Source of the DNA: Viola odorata
Lineage: Eukaryota > Streptophyta > Magnoliopsida > Malpighiales > Violaceae
Direction of reading: 5' to 3'
DNA: 64,000 nt
NCBI GenBank assembly: GCA_963691705.1
Contig: OY829543.1
Span: 25,939,523-26,003,522 of the forward strand
Under the pieces are notes generated by a model. That model saw only the letters and a list, made by a program, of their open reading frames with translations, ran no database searches and was not told the DNA's origin. Numbering within the stretch: the first letter of the stretch is position 1; each line of letters begins with the position of its first letter. The position numbers were made by a program, and so were the translations under genes. Of the stretch, positions 1 through 8,700 are shown piece after piece.

Positions 1-381
1 CTTATTTTCACATCATCGCTTTGAGTTACCTTTTAGTTTTTTTCCAACTCTTTTCCATAGTGCTGATGCATATCTCTTCTATGTAGGTACTTTGTGTGAC
101 ATTTGCAAAGGAATGGAGCGCGCAGATTCGAGAACGAATCCATTTGAAGAGGGAGTAAATGATACGAGCATGAGGGCTCTCACTCGTATCCACTTGAAGA
201 CCTCACGGATAGGCCGCGCCAGCCGTGAGGAATGCCGCGCCAAGTCCTCGCAAACCATGAAGTCATGCGCGCACCAGGCGCACCAACCCTAGCATCCCAT
301 GAAGTCCCCACGCCTAAGCCATCCGAGGCCTTGCGCTAGCTCTCCAAGCCAATCTCTTCAAGCCCGCGGTCAAAGCCTTAA
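1..381 (+). repeat. Partial monomer at left window edge
   Basis: This is the last 381 bases of a monomer whose first 92 bases lie outside the window. It is of the ACATCATCGC / GTAAAT / CACTTG type. A private C to T change gives ATTTGC at about 101-106, where other copies have ATTCGC. It is followed by monomer 382, whose boundary reads AAGAGAAGGG instead of AAGTGAAGGG; the same change recurs at 6016, one of the marks of the 5634-base duplication. Confidence 0.95.
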
Positions 382-673
382 GAGAAGGGTGGTTTAGGGT
401 TATTTCATGTAATAATTCCCAAGCCTACTCTTCGCCCATGGGAGAAAATTCCTTGTGTTTTGAAGTCTACAGACTTATTTTCACATCATCGCTTTGAGTT
501 ACCTTTTAGTTTTTTTCCAACTCTTTTCCATAGTGCTGATGCATATCTCTTCTATGTAGGTACTTTGTGTGACATTCGCAAAGGAATGGAGCGCGCAGAT
601 TCGAGAACGAATCCATTTGAAGAGGGAGGAGATGATACGAGCATGAGGGCTCTCACTCGTATCCACGTGAAGA

Positions 674-703
674 CCTCATGGATAGGCCGCGCAAGCCATG
701 AGG
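674..703. repeat. Dyad 3, covarying CATGG form
   Basis: This is the form of dyad 3 in monomers of the GGAGAT/CACGTG type. The arms are CCTCATGG (674-681) and CCATGAGG (696-703), perfectly complementary over 8 bases with a 14-base spacer. Compared with 1620-1649, the C of the left arm has become T and the paired G of the right arm has become A, so pairing is kept. Both changed positions are in CpG context, so two independent deaminations could also explain the pair. Confidence 0.75.
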
Positions 704-1336
704 AATGCCGCGCCAAGTCCTCGCAAACCATGATGACATGCATGCACCAGACGCGCCAACCCTAGCATCCCATGAAGTCCCCGCGCCTAAGCCATCCGAG
801 GCCTTGCGGTAGCTCTCCAAGCCAATCTCTTCAAGCCCGCGGTCAAGGCCTTAAGTGAAGGGTGGTTTAGGGTTACTTCATGTAATAATTCCCAAGCCTA
901 CTCTTCGCCCATGGGAGAAAATTCCTTGTGTTTTGAAGTCTACAGACTTATTTTCCCATCATCGCTTTGACTTACCTTTTAGTTATTTTCCAACTCTTTT
1001 CCATAGTGCTGATGCATATCTCTTCTATGTAGGTACTTTGTGTGACATTCGCAAAGGAATGGAGCGTGCAGATTCGAGAACGAATCCATTTGAAGAGGGA
1101 GTAAATGATACGAGCATGAGGGCTCTCACTCGTATCCACTTGAAGACCTCACGGATAGGCCTCGCCAGCCGTGAGGAATGCCGCGCCAAGTCCTCGCAAA
1201 CCATGAAGTCATGCGCGCACCAGGCGCGCCAACCCTAGCATCCCATGAAGTCCCCACGTCTAACCCATCCGAGGCCTTGCGCTAGCTCTCCAAGCCAATC
1301 TCTTCAAGCCCGCGGTCAAGGCCTTAAGTGAAGGGT

Positions 1337-1347
1337 GGTTTAGGGTT
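1337..1347 (+). repeat. Telomere-like motif (plant type)
   Basis: GGTTTAGGGTT matches 11 consecutive bases of the plant-type telomere repeat (TTTAGGG)n and occurs near the start of almost every monomer, 10-20 bases in. The next base is A instead of T, so the match ends there. The plant telo-box core AACCCTA is therefore present on the minus strand here. It is present again on the plus strand near the end of the monomer (1704-1710). It may be a chance match fixed by homogenisation or a relic of a subtelomeric origin. Confidence 0.5.
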
Positions 1348-1408
1348 ACTTCATGTAATAATTCCCAAGCCTACTCTTCGCCCATGGGAGAAAATTCCTT
1401 GTGTTTTG

Positions 1409-1422
1409 AAGTCTACAGACTT
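1409..1422. repeat. Dyad AAGTCT-AC-AGACTT
   Basis: This is a perfect 6-base inverted repeat around a 2-base centre, present in most monomers. The spacer is too short for a hairpin with all pairs closed, so it would act as a symmetric protein site rather than a cruciform. In the monomers ending this segment in GAATTC (first at 16972-16977) the left arm is AATTCT and the symmetry is broken. It is also changed in single copies such as those at 57556 and 59921. No known factor can be named. Confidence 0.6.
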
Positions 1423-1543
1423 ATTTTCCCATCATCGCTTTGACTTACCTTTTAGTTATTTTCCAACTCTTTTCCATAGTGCTGATGCATATCTCTTCTA
1501 TGTAGGTACTTTGTGTGACATTCGCAAAGGAATGGAGCGCGCA

Positions 1544-1559
1544 GATTCGAGAACGAATC
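1544..1559. repeat. Dyad 1: GATTCG-AGAA-CGAATC
   Basis: This is a perfect inverted repeat with 6-base arms and a 4-base AGAA loop, the first of three regularly spaced dyads in the monomer. It is intact in most copies. It is weakened in the divergent copies that read GAGGACG or GAGGACA (50462, 52354, 54245, 57083 and 59448) and in copies with ACAAATCC (5112, 10746, 14055, 62286). I checked it against the mammalian CENP-B box pattern and it does not fit. Confidence 0.75.
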
Positions 1560-1579
1560 CATTTGAAGAGGGAGTAAAT

Positions 1580-1609
1580 GATACGAGCATGAGGGCTCTC
1601 ACTCGTATC
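1580..1609. repeat. Dyad 2: 8-14-8 inverted repeat
   Basis: The arms are GATACGAG (1580-1587) and CTCGTATC (1602-1609), perfectly complementary, separated by 14 bases. Inside the spacer TGAG (1590-1593) pairs with CTCA (1598-1601) around a GGCT loop, so the element can fold into a 12-pair hairpin with only a 2-base bulge (CA, 1588-1589). It is present in nearly all monomers of every type; exceptions include CTCTTATC copies at 56610 and 58975, which lose one pair. Its centre is 43 bases from that of dyad 1. Confidence 0.8.
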
Positions 1610-1619
1610 CACTTGAAGA

Positions 1620-1649
1620 CCTCACGGATAGGCCGCGCCAGCCGTGAGG
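1620..1649. repeat. Dyad 3: 8-14-8 inverted repeat, CACGG form
   Basis: The arms are CCTCACGG (1620-1627) and CCGTGAGG (1642-1649), perfectly complementary, separated by 14 bases that themselves contain GGC/GCC around CGC. The span (30 bases) and arm/spacer sizes equal those of dyad 2, and the centres of the two are 40 bases apart. In the other main monomer type the arms are CCTCATGG and CCATGAGG, again fully complementary (see 674-703). Recombinant monomers such as 1801 and 3693 combine CACGG with CCATG and so carry one mismatch. Confidence 0.8.
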
Positions 1650-1684
1650 AATGCCGCGCCAAGTCCTCGCAAACCATGAAGTCA

Positions 1685-1710
1685 TGCGCGCACCAGGCGC
1701 ACCAACCCTA
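1685..1710. repeat. GCGC dyad and AACCCTA motif
   Basis: TGCGC (1685-1689) and GCGCA (1697-1701) form a 5-base inverted repeat around 7 bases. In monomers ending GGCGCGCC the pair becomes GCGCGC/GCGCGC around 5 bases. These two GCGCGC copies are also direct repeats, and the 11-base deletion at about 49880 removes exactly one copy plus spacer. AACCCTA (1704-1710) lies just downstream and is oriented opposite to the TAGGGTT at the monomer start, about 104 bases before the next one. The other main monomer type has TGCATGCA here instead. Confidence 0.6.
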
Positions 1711-4700
1711 GCATCCCATGAAGTCCCCACGCCTAAGCCATCCGAGGCCTTGCGCTAGCTCTCCAAGCCAATCTCTTCAAGCCCGCGGTCAAAGCCTTAA
1801 GTGAAGGGTGGTTTAGGGTTATTTCATGTAATAATTCCCAAGCCTACTCTTCGCCCATGGGAGAAAATTCCTTGTGTTTTGAAGTCTACAGACTTATTTT
1901 CACATCATCTCTTTGAGTTACCTTTTAGTTTTTTTCCAACTCTTTTCCATAGTGCTGATGCATATCTCTTCTATGTAGGTACTTTGTGTGACATTCGCAA
2001 AGGAATGGAGCGCGCAGATTCGAGAACGAATCCATTTGAAGAGGGAGTAAATGATACGAGCATGAGGGCTCTCACTCGTATCCACTTGAAGACCTCACGG
2101 ATAGGCCGCGCAAGCCATGAGGAATGCCGCGCCAAGTCCTCGCAAACCATGATGACATGCATGCACCAGACGCGCCAACCCTAGCATCCCATGAAGTCCC
2201 CGCGCCTAAGCCATCCGAGGCCTTGCGCTAGCTCTCCAAGCCAATCTCTTCAAGCCCGCGGTCAAGGCCTTAAGTGAAGGGTGGTTTAGGGTTACTTCAT
2301 GTAATAATTCCCAAGCCTACTCTTCGCCCATGGGAGAAAATTCCTTGTGTTTTGAAGTCTACAGACTTATTTTCACATCATCGCTTTGAGTTACCTTTTA
2401 GTTTTTTTCCAACTCTTTTCCATAGTGCTGATGTATATCTCTTCTATGTAGGTACTTTGTGTGACATTCGCAAAGGAATGGAGCGCGCAGATTCGAGAAC
2501 GAATCCATTTGAAGAGGGAGTAAATGATACGAGCATGAGGGCTCTCACTCGTATCCACTTGAAGACCTCACGGATAGGCCGCGCCAGCCGTGAGGAATGC
2601 CGCACCAAGTCCTCGCAAACCATGAAGTCATGCGCGCACCAGGCGCACCAACCCTAGCATCCCATGAAGTCCCCACGCCTAAGCCATCCGAGGCCTTGCG
2701 CTAGCTCTCCAAGCCAATCTCTTCAAGCCCGCGGTCAAAGCCTTAAGTGAAGGGTGGTTTAGGGTTATTTCATGTAATAATTCCCAAGCCTACTCTTCGC
2801 CCATGGGAGAAAATTCCTTGTGTTTTGAAGTCTACAGACTTATTTTCCCATCATCGCTTTGACTTACCTTTTAGTTATTTTCCAACTCTTTTCCATAGTG
2901 CTGATGCATATCTCTTCTATGTAGGCACTTTGTGTGACATTCGCAAAGGAATGGAGTGCGCAGATTCGAGAACGAATCCATTTGAAGAGGGAGTAAATGA
3001 TACGAGCATGAGGGCTCTCACTCGTATCCACTTGAAGACCTCAAGGATAGGCCTCGCCAGGCGTGAGGAATGCCGCGCCAAGTCCTCGCAAACCATGAAG
3101 TCATGCGCGCACCAGGCGCGCCAACCCTAGCATCCCATGAAGTCCCCTCGCCTAAGCCATCCGAGGCCTTGCGCTAGCTCTCCAAGCCAATCTCTTCAAG
3201 CCCGCGGTCAAGGCCTTAAGTGAAGGGTGGTTTAGGGTTACTTCATGTAATAATTCCCAAGCCTACTCTTCGCCCATGGGAGAAAATTCCTTGTGTTTTG
3301 AAGTCTACAGACTTATTTTCACATCATCGCTTTGAGTTACCTTTTAGTTTTTTTCCAACTCTTTTCCATAGTGCTGATGCATATCTCTTCTATGTAGGTA
3401 CTTTGTGTGACATTCGCAAAGGAATGGAGCGCGCAGATTCGAGAACGAATCCATTTGAAGAGGGAGTAAATGATACGAGCATGAGGGATCTCACTCGTAT
3501 CCACTTGAAGACCTCACGGATAGGCCGCGCCAGCCGTGAGGAATGCCGCACCAAGTCCTCGCAAACCATGAAGTCATGCGCGCACCAGGCGCACCAACCC
3601 TAGCATCCCATGAAGTCCCCACGCCTAAGCCATCCGAGGCCTTGCGCTAGCTCTCCAAGCCAATCTCTTCAAGCCCGCGGTCAAGGCCTTAAGTGAAGGG
3701 TGGTTTAGGGTTACTTCATGTAATAATTCCCAAGCCTACTCTTCGCCCATGGGAGAAAATTCCTTGTGTTTTGAAGTCTACAGACTTATTTTCCCATCAT
3801 CGCTTTGACTTACCTTTCAGTTATTTTCCAACTCTTTTCCATAGTGCTGATGCATATCTCTTCTATGTAGGTACTTTGTGTGACATTCGCAAAGGAATGG
3901 AGCGCGCAGATTCGAGAACGAATCCATTTGAAGAGGGAGTAAATGATACGAGCATGAGGGCTATCACTCGTATCCACTTGAAGACCTCACGGATAGGCCG
4001 CGCAAGCCATGAGGAATGCCGCGCCAAGTCCTCGCAAACCATGATGACATGCATGCACCAGACGCGCCAACCCTAGCATCCCATGAAGTCCCCGCGCCTA
4101 AGCCATCCGAGGCCTTGCGCTAGCTCTCCAAGCCAATCTCTTCAAGCCCGCGGTCAAGGCCTTAAGTGAAGGGTGGTTTAGGGTTACTTCATGTAATAAT
4201 TCCCAAGCCTACTCTTCGCCCATGGGAGAAAATTCCTTGTGTTTTGAAGTCTACAGACTTATTTTCACATTAACGCTTTGAGTTACCTTTTAGTTTTTTT
4301 CCAACTCTTTTCCATAGTGCTGATGCATATCTCTTCTATGTAGGTACTTTGTGTGACATTCGCAAAGGAATGGAGCGCGCAGATTCGAGAACGAATCCAT
4401 TTGAAGAGGGAGTAAATGATACGAGCATGAGGGCTCTCACTCGTATCTACTTGAAGACCTCACGGATAGGCCGCGCCAGCCGTGAGGAATGCCGCGCCAA
4501 GTCCTCGCAAACCATGAAGTCATGCGCGCACCAGGCGCACCAACCCTAGCATCCCATGAAGTCCCCACTCCTAAGCCATCCGAGGCCTTGCGCTAGCTCT
4601 CCAAGCCAATCTCTTCAAGCCCGCGGTCAAGGCCTTAAGTGAAGGGTGGTTTAGGGTTACTTCATGTAATAATTCCCAAGCCTACTCTTCGCCCATGGGA

Positions 4701-5111
4701 GAAAATTCCTTGTGTTTTGAAGTCTACAGACTTATTTTCACATCAACGCTTTGAGTTACCTTTTAGTTTTTTTCCAACTCTTTTCCATAGTGCTGATGCA
4801 TATCTCTTCTATGTAGGTACTTTGTGTGACATTCGCAAAGGAATGGAGCGCGCAGATTCGAGAACGAATCCATTTGAAGAGGGAGTAAATGATACGAGCA
4901 TGAGGGCTCTCACTCGTATCTACTTGAAGACCTCACGGATAGGCCGCGCCAGCCGTGAGGAATGCCGCGCCAAGTCCTCGCAAACCATGAAGTCATGCGC
5001 GCACCAGGCGCACCAACCCTAGCATCCCATGAAGTCCCCACTCCTAAGCCATCCGAGGCCTTGCGCTAGCTCTCCAAGCCAATCTCTTCAAGCCCGCGGT
5101 CAAAGCCTTAA

Positions 5112-5542
5112 GTGAAGGGTGGTTTAGGGTTATTTCATGTAATAATTCCCAAGCCTACTCTTCGCCCATGGGAGAAAATTCCTTGTGTTTTGAAGTCTAC
5201 AGACTTATTTTCACATCATCGCTTTGAGTTACCTTTTAGTTTTTTTCCAACTCTTTTCCATAGTGCTGATGCATATCTCTTCTATGTAGGTACTTTGTGT
5301 GACATTCGCAAAGGAATGGAGCGCGCAGATTCGAGAACAAATCCATTTGAAGAGGGAGGAGATGATACGAGCATGAGGGCTCTCACTCGTATCCACGTGA
5401 AGACCTCATGGATAGGCCGCGCAAGCCATGAGGAATGCCGCACAATGTCCTAGCATCCCATGAAGTCCCCACGCCTAAGCCATCCGAGGCCTTGCGCTAG
5501 CTCTCCAAGCCAATCTCTTCAAGCCCGCGGTCAAGGCCTTAA
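5112..5542 (+). repeat. Shortened 431-bp monomer (42-bp deletion)
   Basis: This is the only monomer with a large internal deletion. The 42 bases between TCCT and AGCATCCC (at about 5451) are missing compared with full copies of the same type. A CCT triplet occurs at both original ends and remains once, a microhomology junction. The ten bases before the junction read GCACAATGTCCT instead of GCGCCAAGTCCT. The first of these changes (G to A) is a common variant elsewhere in the array; the other two are private to this copy. Confidence 0.9.
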
Positions 5543-5738
5543 GTGAAGGGTGGTTTAGGGTTACTTCATGTAATAATTCCCAAGCCTACTCTTCGCCCAT
5601 GGGAGAAAATTCCTTGTGTTTTGAAGTCTACAGACTTATTTTCACATCAACGCTTTGAGTTACCTTTTAGTTTTTTTCCAACTCTTTTCCATAGTGCTGA
5701 TGCATATCTCTTCTATGTAGGTACTTTGTGTGACATTC

Positions 5739-8700
5739 GCAAAGGAATGGAGCGCGCAGATTCGAGAACGAATCCATTTGAAGAGGGAGTAAATGATACG
5801 AGCATGAGGGCTCTCACTCGTATCCACTTGAAGACCTCACGGATAGGCCGCGCCAGCCGTGAGGAATGCCGCGCCAAGTCCTCGCAAACCATGAAGTCAT
5901 GCGCGCACCAGGCGCACCAACCCTAGCATCCCATGAAGTCCCCACGCCTAAGCCATCCGAGGCCTTGCGCTAGCTCTCCAAGCCAATCTCTTCAAGCCCG
6001 CGGTCAAAGCCTTAAGAGAAGGGTGGTTTAGGGTTATTTCATGTAATAATTCCCAAGCCTACTCTTCGCCCATGGGAGAAAATTCCTTGTGTTTTGAAGT
6101 CTACAGACTTATTTTCACATCATCGCTTTGAGTTACCTTTTAGTTTTTTTCCAACTCTTTTCCATAGTGCTGATGCATATCTCTTCTATGTAGGTACTTT
6201 GTGTGACATTCGCAAAGGAATGGAGCGCGCAGATTCGAGAACGAATCCATTTGAAGAGGGAGGAGATGATACGAGCATGAGGGCTCTCACTCGTATCCAC
6301 GTGAAGACCTCATGGATAGGCCGCGCAAGCCATGAGGAATGCCGCGCCAAGTCCTCGCAAACCATGATGACATGCATGCACCAGACGCGCCAACCCTAGC
6401 ATCCCATGAAGTCCCCGCGCCTAAGCCATCCGAGGCCTTGCGGTAGCTCTCCAAGCCAATCTCTTCAAGCCCGCGGTCAAGGCCTTAAGTGAAGGGTGGT
6501 TTAGGGTTACTTCATGTAATAATTCCCAAGCCTACTCTTCGCCCATGGGAGAAAATTCCTTGTGTTTTGAAGTCTACAGACTTATTTTCCCATCATCGCT
6601 TTGACTTACCTTTTAGTTATTTTCCAACTCTTTTCCATAGTGCTGATGCATATCTCTTCTATGTAGGTACTTTGTGTGACATTCGCAAAGGAATGGAGCG
6701 TGCAGATTCGAGAACGAATCCATTTGAAGAGGGAGTAAATGATACGAGCATGAGGGCTCTCACTCGTATCCACTTGAAGACCTCACGGATAGGCCTCGCC
6801 AGCCGTGAGGAATGCCGCGCCAAGTCCTCGCAAACCATGAAGTCATGCGCGCACCAGGCGCGCCAACCCTAGCATCCCATGAAGTCCCCACGTCTAACCC
6901 ATCCGAGGCCTTGCGCTAGCTCTCCAAGCCAATCTCTTCAAGCCCGCGGTCAAGGCCTTAAGTGAAGGGTGGTTTAGGGTTACTTCATGTAATAATTCCC
7001 AAGCCTACTCTTCGCCCATGGGAGAAAATTCCTTGTGTTTTGAAGTCTACAGACTTATTTTCCCATCATCGCTTTGACTTACCTTTTAGTTATTTTCCAA
7101 CTCTTTTCCATAGTGCTGATGCATATCTCTTCTATGTAGGTACTTTGTGTGACATTCGCAAAGGAATGGAGCGCGCAGATTCGAGAACGAATCCATTTGA
7201 AGAGGGAGTAAATGATACGAGCATGAGGGCTCTCACTCGTATCCACTTGAAGACCTCACGGATAGGCCGCGCCAGCCGTGAGGAATGCCGCGCCAAGTCC
7301 TCGCAAACCATGAAGTCATGCGCGCACCAGGCGCACCAACCCTAGCATCCCATGAAGTCCCCACGCCTAAGCCATCCGAGGCCTTGCGCTAGCTCTCCAA
7401 GCCAATCTCTTCAAGCCCGCGGTCAAAGCCTTAAGTGAAGGGTGGTTTAGGGTTATTTCATGTAATAATTCCCAAGCCTACTCTTCGCCCATGGGAGAAA
7501 ATTCCTTGTGTTTTGAAGTCTACAGACTTATTTTCACATCATCTCTTTGAGTTACCTTTTAGTTTTTTTCCAACTCTTTTCCATAGTGCTGATGCATATC
7601 TCTTCTATGTAGGTACTTTGTGTGACATTCGCAAAGGAATGGAGCGCGCAGATTCGAGAACGAATCCATTTGAAGAGGGAGTAAATGATACGAGCATGAG
7701 GGCTCTCACTCGTATCCACTTGAAGACCTCACGGATAGGCCGCGCAAGCCATGAGGAATGCCGCGCCAAGTCCTCGCAAACCATGATGACATGCATGCAC
7801 CAGACGCGCCAACCCTAGCATCCCATGAAGTCCCCGCGCCTAAGCCATCCGAGGCCTTGCGCTAGCTCTCCAAGCCAATCTCTTCAAGCCCGCGGTCAAT
7901 GCCTTAAGTGAAGGGTGGTTTAGGGTTACTTCATGTAATAATTCCCAAGCCTACTCTTCGCCCATGGGAGAAAATTCCTTGTGTTTTGAAGTCTACAGAC
8001 TTATTTTCACATCATCGCTTTGAGTTACCTTTTAGTTTTTTTCCAACTCTTTTCCATAGTGCTGATGTATATCTCTTCTATGTAGGTACTTTGTGTGACA
8101 TTCGCAAAGGAATGGAGCGCGCAGATTCGAGAACGAATCCATTTGAAGAGGGAGTAAATGATACGAGCATGAGGGCTCTCACTCGTATCCACTTGAAGAC
8201 CTCACGGATAGGCCGCGCCAGCCGTGAGGAATGCCGCACCAAGTCCTCGCAAACCATGAAGTCATGCGCGCACCAGGCGCACCAACCCTAGCATCCCATG
8301 AAGTCCCCACGCCTAAGCCATCCGAGGCCTTGCGCTAGCTCTCCAAGCCAATCTCTTCAAGCCCGCGGTCAAAGCCTTAAGTGAAGGGTGGTTTAGGGTT
8401 ATTTCATGTAATAATTCCCAAGCCTACTCTTCGCCCATGGGAGAAAATTCCTTGTGTTTTGAAGTCTACAGACTTATTTTCCCATCATCGCTTTGACTTA
8501 CCTTTTAGTTATTTTCCAACTCTTTTCCATAGTGCTGATGCATATCTCTTCTATGTAGGCACTTTGTGTGACATTCGCAAAGGAATGGAGTGCGCAGATT
8601 CGAGAACGAATCCATTTGAAGAGGGAGTAAATGATACGAGCATGAGGGCTCTCACTCGTATCCACTTGAAGACCTCAAGGATAGGCCTCGCCAGGCGTGA

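Larger units (their letters stand above)
1328..1711 (+). other. Recurring 127-codon open frame, probably non-coding
   Basis: One frame stays open for 127 codons in most monomers (GTG to a TAG inside the AACCCTAG motif), giving a pseudo-protein starting MKGGLGL. I judge it not to be a gene. The first ATG in frame is about codon 69, leaving 59 codons. The period of 473 is not a multiple of 3, so frames cannot join across monomers. Stops and frameshifts are duplicated as freely as intact copies, for example the one-base deletion in the copies at 11692, 12637, 15001 and 18784, and the GGGATGAG stop at 16892, 20675 and 22567. The predicted peptide shows no signal sequence, domain or motif I recognise. 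A minus-strand 63-codon frame in some copies is a shadow of the same repeat. Confidence 0.7.
1328..1800 (+). repeat. Representative 473-bp monomer
   Basis: I use this copy as the reference monomer. In order it holds a telomere-like GGTTTAGGGTT (1337-1347), an 8-base palindrome CCCATGGG (1381-1388), a dyad AAGTCT-AC-AGACTT (1409-1422), a pyrimidine-rich AT-rich tract (about 1440-1475), a segment to about 1574 with few type-specific differences, three inverted repeats (1544-1559, 1580-1609, 1620-1649), a GCGC-rich dyad (1685-1701), an AACCCTA in opposite sense to the telomere-like motif (1704-1710), a GCTAGC, and a CCGCGG close to the end. Composition is strongly two-part: the first half is AT-rich and the second GC- and CpG-rich. 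Confidence 0.9.
105..5738 (+). repeat. 12-monomer HOR block, copy 1
   Basis: This is the first copy of a 5634-base higher-order unit (12 monomers, one shortened by 42 bases). Comparing each base with the base 5634 downstream, I see identity from about 105 to about 5430, with a single substitution noticed by eye (G at 2266, T at 7900). Shared private marks include AAGAGAAGGG at 382/6016, a GATGTATAT at the copies 2274/7908, GGCACTTTG and GAGTGCGC at 2747/8381, AGGGATCTC at 3220/8854, and ACTCCTAAG after the copies at 4166 and 4639. To the left of 105 the two copies differ, which marks an older junction. Confidence 0.92.

Noticed and set aside
1337..1347. True interstitial telomere repeat
   Set aside because: Only 11 bases match, about one and a half repeat units, without tandem TTTAGGG copies; recorded as telomere-like only.
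1440..1510. Intron 3' splice site (pyrimidine tract, CTGAT branch-like site, TATGTAG|GT)
   Set aside because: The pieces are present in each monomer, but there is no matching exon structure or coding continuity, and such short signals are expected by chance in an AT-rich tract.
1544..1559. CENP-B box
   Set aside because: Tested TTCGAGAACGAATCC and ATTCGCAAAGGAATGG against the pattern nTTCGnnnnAnnCGGGn; neither has the required A and CGGG. The dyads may bind other proteins, but this is not a mammalian CENP-B box.
1580..1649. Rho-independent terminators or riboswitch-like RNA elements
   Set aside because: The hairpins are not followed by U runs and no adjacent gene exists; they recur as part of the satellite monomer.
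1971..2162. Minus-strand 63-codon frame starting MHVIMVCEDLARHS
   Set aside because: It does start with ATG but lies antisense within the same satellite segment and depends on one monomer type; no motif, regulatory sequence or neighbouring gene supports it.
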